Positions 6,992 through 9,106 of a DNA stretch of 9,106 bases are shown here, piece by piece. A model generated the notes under the pieces. The model searched no databases and was not told the origin of the DNA. It was given only the letters and a program-made list of their open reading frames with translations. Position numbers and translations under genes: made by a program. This stretch comes from Thermoplasmata archaeon. Lineage in GTDB: Archaea; Thermoplasmatota; Thermoplasmata; UBA184. The stretch is from NCBI GenBank assembly GCA_030043505.1, contig JASHXN010000202.1:1-9106 (forward strand). Direction: 5' to 3'. Numbering within the stretch: the first letter of the stretch is position 1; every line of letters begins with the position of its first letter.

Positions 6992-7879
6992 ATGGGCGTA
7001 GCGGTGACCGTTCGCGTGCAGTTCCCGGACGGGACCCCGGTCTCCGGGGCGCAGATCACCGGGGTGAACCACGATGCCTGGTCGCAGCGTCATCGCACGT
7101 GGTCCGGATCGACCGACAGCCTCGGCGTCTTCCGGTGGGGGAATCTCGACAAAGGGACTCGGGGAGACCGGTACACCTTCTCCGCCGAGCACGCCGACGC
7201 CACGGGGGCCCGATGGCGGGGCGAGGTGTCGGAGCGGATCCGGGGCCCGCAGGAGCTCCTGATCGTCGTCCGACGCGTGAGCTCGCCTCCCACGAAGGTC
7301 GACGCCGAACGCCGGCTCGCCGCGATCATGTTCACCGACCTGGTCGGGTTCACGTCGGCGGCGCAACTGGACGAAGCGCGGGCGCTCGCGCTCCTCGAGG
7401 AGTACCGTCGTCTCCTCCGGTCGGCGTTCGCCGGGCACCGCGGGACGGAGGTGAAGACGATCGGCGATGGCTTCCTGGTCGAGTTCGAGAGCACGCTGGA
7501 CGCCGGGCGGTGCGCGATCGAGATCCAGGCCGTCCTCGCGGAGCACAACCGCTCCGCCGGAACGTCGGACCCGATGTGGGTCCGGATCGGGATCCACGTG
7601 GGCGACGTCGTGCACGATCGGGGCGACATCCTCGGCGACGCGGTCAACATCGCGTCCCGGATCCTCCCGCTGGCCGAACCCGGCGGAATCTGCCTTAGCG
7701 AGGACGTCTACGTCCAGCTCCGCAACCGCCTCCGGTACAGCTTCGAGCCGGTCGACTCCCGTCCGATGAAGTCGACCGTTTTCCCGGTACGGGTGTACAA
7801 GATCCTGGGGGGACCGGCGAGCTCGGAGGCGAACGACGTCTCGAATCCCTCTTACCACGCTCGAGACCCACGACGCTGA
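6992..7879 (+). CDS. Class III nucleotidyl (probably adenylate) cyclase with an N-terminal beta-sandwich-like domain
   Basis: This 295-residue protein starts at the ATG preceded by GGAG at nine-base spacing. Residues about 107-270 are a class III cyclase homology domain: metal-binding Asp116 ('IMFTDLVGFTS') and Asp159 ('VKTIGDGF'); adenine-selecting Lys155 and Asp212 ('GDILGDAVN'); and transition-state Asn219 and Arg223 ('VNIASR'). All canonical residues are present, so it should make cyclic nucleotide (ATP to cAMP favoured) as a dimer in the cytosol. Residues 1-95 ('VRVQFPDGTPVSGAQITG', 'TDSLGVFRWGNL', 'YTFSAEH') resemble a transthyretin/carboxypeptidase-regulatory-like beta sandwich. I see no signal peptide or TM segment. 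The C terminus after about 272 looks disordered. It stands alone, 166 bases after the surface protein, facing the same way. The cyclase family is firm; the N-terminal assignment is tentative. Confidence 0.92.
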   Translation: MGVAVTVRVQFPDGTPVSGAQITGVNHDAWSQRHRTWSGSTDSLGVFRWGNLDKGTRGDRYTFSAEHADATGARWRGEVSERIRGPQELLIVVRRVSSPPTKVDAERRLAAIMFTDLVGFTSAAQLDEARALALLEEYRRLLRSAFAGHRGTEVKTIGDGFLVEFESTLDAGRCAIEIQAVLAEHNRSAGTSDPMWVRIGIHVGDVVHDRGDILGDAVNIASRILPLAEPGGICLSEDVYVQLRNRLRYSFEPVDSRPMKSTVFPVRVYKILGGPASSEANDVSNPSYHARDPRR

Positions 7880-7995
7880 GCTGCACCCCGGAAGACTCCT
7901 GATGGGCTCTTCTCGGGTCACGGGGTACGTGGCGGCGCCCGTCCGAAGCGGCTGACCCGCTCCCCCTCCCACCGGCACTCATGGACCCCGCCCCA

Positions 7996-8043
7996 GGTGC
8001 CGGCCACCCGCTCCGGCACCGCGACCCTTTCGCGTCGGGTCGC
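7996..8043 (+). terminator. Two back-to-back hairpins, each with a 9-base loop, downstream of the cyclase
   Basis: GGTGCCGG (7996-8003) pairs with CCGGCACC (8013-8020), an 8-bp stem. It is followed without a gap by GCGACCC (8021-8027) pairing with GGGTCGC (8037-8043), a 7-bp stem. No U-run follows, and archaea usually terminate on T-runs, so these may be RNA-stabilising structures or regulator sites instead of a classical terminator. Confidence 0.4.
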
Positions 8044-8060
8044 CTTGACGGACCTTGACG
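8043..8060 (+). repeat. Direct repeat CCTTGACG x2 with 10-base period
   Basis: CCTTGACG occurs at 8043-8050 and again at 8053-8060, one helical turn apart, about 25-40 bases upstream of the TATA-like element. That geometry would suit an activator or repressor binding one face of the DNA. The core CTTGACG also occurs at 6948-6954, upstream of the cyclase. Confidence 0.3.
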
Positions 8061-8079
8061 TGAAGGAAAACCAATTCCT

Positions 8080-8091
8080 GAAATGTTAAAG
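8080..8091 (+). promoter_or_regulatory. BRE/TATA-like promoter for the Cys-pair repeat protein
   Basis: GAAA (8080-8083) followed by TGTTAAAG (8084-8091) forms the most AT-rich island in the window, preceded by the inverted repeat AGGAA/TTCCT (8064-8068 / 8075-8079). It predicts a transcription start near 8110-8115 and a leader of about 30 bases before the GTG at 8146. An ATG embedded in it (8083) is probably promoter sequence, not a start codon. Confidence 0.5.
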
Positions 8092-8108
8092 ACCGCGGCT
8101 GGGTCGGG

Positions 8109-8129
8109 CGTATCGGCCCTGGCGATACG
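8109..8129. promoter_or_regulatory. Perfect palindrome CGTATCG-N7-CGATACG at the predicted transcription start (candidate operator or leader hairpin)
   Basis: CGTATCG (8109-8115) and CGATACG (8123-8129) are exact inverted repeats around a 7-base centre. They lie about 20-40 bases downstream of the TATA-like element and 6 bases before the Shine-Dalgarno. This is where archaeal repressors often block polymerase recruitment. As RNA, it would be a leader hairpin just before the ribosome binding site. Confidence 0.45.
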
Positions 8130-8135
8130 GGGCGC

Positions 8136-8140
8136 GGAGG
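8136..8140 (+). promoter_or_regulatory. Shine-Dalgarno GGAGG deciding the GTG start at 8146
   Basis: GGAGG ends five bases before the GTG at 8146. It favours this start over the in-frame ATG at 8083, which has no such element and lies inside the promoter island. Confidence 0.6.
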
Positions 8141-8145
8141 GGACG

Positions 8146-9106
8146 GTGCGGCGCCGTGTTTCCCGAACGCTCCCCGTCGTCGTCTCCCTCCTCGCGCTGC
8201 TCGCCCCGGCTCTCACCCCGTTCGTCCAACTCCCCAGCGACGCGGGAACCGGCGCGGGGGCTTCCGGCGCATCGCTCGCCCGGGGGCCGCTGGCCGTGTC
8301 GTCACCAGGGGCCGTCACCGCGATCGCGCCGGGCGACTTCCGGGCCGCGCAGGTTACGGTAGGACCGTCCACGGGAACCGCGGGAGGAACCGCGACGCTC
8401 GTCGCGTCGAACCTCGTATCGGACACCCAGTATCGCCTGTGTTTCGACCCCGACGCCGGCACCGAGAGCGAGTACTGCAGCGTAGTTACCGCGGCGGCCA
8501 ACGGGTCGATAGACACCGGGGTAAAAGTTCCGCTGATGCCGGAGGGACAGTACACGCCGGAACTCTGGTTCGGCTTCCCGAGCGGGCTCCTCGTGGCCGC
8601 GGCTCCCGGCCTCTTCACCGTAGAGCCGTCCGTGGAGGCGCCGGGATCGCCGGCCTCCAACGACACGATTTCGGTCACAGCGGCAGGACTCGTTGCTATC
8701 CGGTCGTACAGGGTCTGCCTGGACCCATCCTCCGGCGTCGAGAGCGCCGCGTGCCATGCCGTGGAGACCGACGCGAACGGCTCGGCCACCGAGACGCTCT
8801 CCATCGCCACCCTCACTCCGGGGTTGTACTACGTGGAACTCTGGACCAGCGGTTCCGATGGAGCTCTCCTCGCGCAAGCTTCGCAGCCGTTCAACGCCCT
8901 GGCTGCCGTACCCGGCCTCTCGGCCAAGGTCGCCCCGGCAGAAGGGACGGTCGGCTCTACCGTGACCGCATCGGTCTACGGACTGACGGCGGGTACGCTG
9001 TATTGGCTTTGCTTCGACGCGACCGCGGGGGTGGAAGGCACGGACTGTTGGGCCTACGGGACCGGCAGCGGTGGGGGGTTTGTGGGAGGCGAGCCCGTGC
9101 CCGCCG
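8146..9106 (+). CDS. Secreted repeat protein with Cys-x11-Cys pairs (3' end outside window)
   Basis: 320 codons from GTG 8146 run to the window edge. The start gives a classical signal peptide: 'MRRRVSRTLP' then a hydrophobic core at about 11-28. After a Gly/Ala/Ser linker come at least three related beta-rich units, from about residues 68, 158 and 257. Each carries a matching core: 'YRLCFDPDAGTESEYC' (Cys99/111), 'YRVCLDPSSGVESAAC' (Cys191/203) and 'YWLCFDATAGVEGTDC' (Cys289/301). The identical 11-residue spacing suggests one disulfide per unit. Sequons such as 'NGS' and 'NDT' point to an exported, possibly glycosylated protein. I do not recognise the family; Ig-like surface modules or an adhesin are reasonable readings. 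It differs from the ESGLP repeats upstream. More units and an anchor may lie beyond the window. The palindrome and hairpins upstream suggest regulated expression. Confidence 0.82.
   Translation, partial: MRRRVSRTLPVVVSLLALLAPALTPFVQLPSDAGTGAGASGASLARGPLAVSSPGAVTAIAPGDFRAAQVTVGPSTGTAGGTATLVASNLVSDTQYRLCFDPDAGTESEYCSVVTAAANGSIDTGVKVPLMPEGQYTPELWFGFPSGLLVAAAPGLFTVEPSVEAPGSPASNDTISVTAAGLVAIRSYRVCLDPSSGVESAACHAVETDANGSATETLSIATLTPGLYYVELWTSGSDGALLAQASQPFNALAAVPGLSAKVAPAEGTVGSTVTASVYGLTAGTLYWLCFDATAGVEGTDCWAYGTGSGGGFVGGEPVPA
8347..9106 (+). repeat. Three protein-level tandem repeats of about 90-98 residues with a Cys-x11-Cys core
   Basis: Units begin near 8347, 8614 and 8914. The first Cys of successive units is 92 and then 98 residues apart. 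Shared features are a 'V(G/A)PxxGTxGxTxT' opening in units 1 and 3, the 'Y(R/W)(L/V)C(F/L)D' strand, 'G(T/V)E', and a '(Y)xxELW' strand in units 1 and 2. The third unit is cut by the window edge. Confidence 0.75.

Noticed and set aside
3385..7059. Two long minus-strand frames (3385-5379 and 5395-7059)
   Set aside because: Both are antisense shadows of the repeat protein, with Arg/Gly/Asp-rich sequence and no motifs.
6860..7978. Minus-strand open frame of 372 codons over the cyclase
   Set aside because: The plus strand encodes a cyclase with all catalytic residues; the antisense frame has no recognisable content.
8083..8085. In-frame ATG as the start of the second surface protein
   Set aside because: It lies inside the AT-rich promoter island, has no ribosome binding site, and would add 21 residues before the natural signal peptide; GTG 8146 has GGAGG at five bases.
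7695..8816. Minus-strand open frame of 373 codons spanning the intergenic region and the second surface gene
   Set aside because: It is antisense to a gene with a good Shine-Dalgarno, signal peptide and internal repeats, and it would run across the promoter and palindrome.

Overview
This is a GC-rich window with compact genes and short AT-rich promoter islands. It is most likely from an archaeon, and I lean towards a high-GC terrestrial member of the Thermoplasmatota. That rests on long secreted proteins built from the 'VTFxESGLPxGTxWxV' repeat, which I associate with archaeal surface proteins; on dense N-glycosylation sequons; on a C-terminal membrane anchor followed by a basic cytoplasmic stop; and on TATA-like elements about 24 bases before presumed transcript starts. 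The lineage is inferred, not proven.

Layout. (1) Bases 1-2587, minus strand, 3' end cut by the window edge: an isoleucyl-tRNA-synthetase-like protein. It keeps the class Ia fold landmarks, including Cys pairs and the 'GADA(V/L)R' helix, but HIGH, ISRQRYWG, DVWFDSG and KMSKS are all unrecognisable. It is a probable catalytically dead paralogue. (2) Bases 2588-2847: a 260-base divergent intergenic region with promoters for both sides and a small inverted repeat. (3) Bases 2848-6825, plus strand: a 1325-residue secreted, membrane-anchored surface protein with an unassigned four-Cys N-terminal domain and 12 tandem repeats of 76-82 residues. (4) Bases 6992-7879, plus strand: a soluble class III nucleotidyl cyclase with every canonical catalytic residue and an unusual N-terminal beta-sandwich-like domain. 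(5) Bases 7880-8145: a 266-base intergenic region rich in structure, with two back-to-back hairpins, a direct repeat, an AT-rich promoter and a perfect 7-7-7 palindrome at the predicted transcription start. (6) Bases 8146-9106, plus strand, 3' end cut: a second secreted protein with at least three repeats, each holding a Cys-x11-Cys pair.

How they may work together. The three plus-strand genes place a cytosolic cyclic-nucleotide synthase between two cell-surface proteins, which would fit surface-linked signalling or co-regulated envelope genes. Each gene has its own upstream region, so co-transcription is not shown. The synthetase-like gene is divergent and may share only the intergenic region. 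No stretch over 300 bases lacks a gene, and I see no tRNA, rRNA, CRISPR array, insertion sequence or att site.
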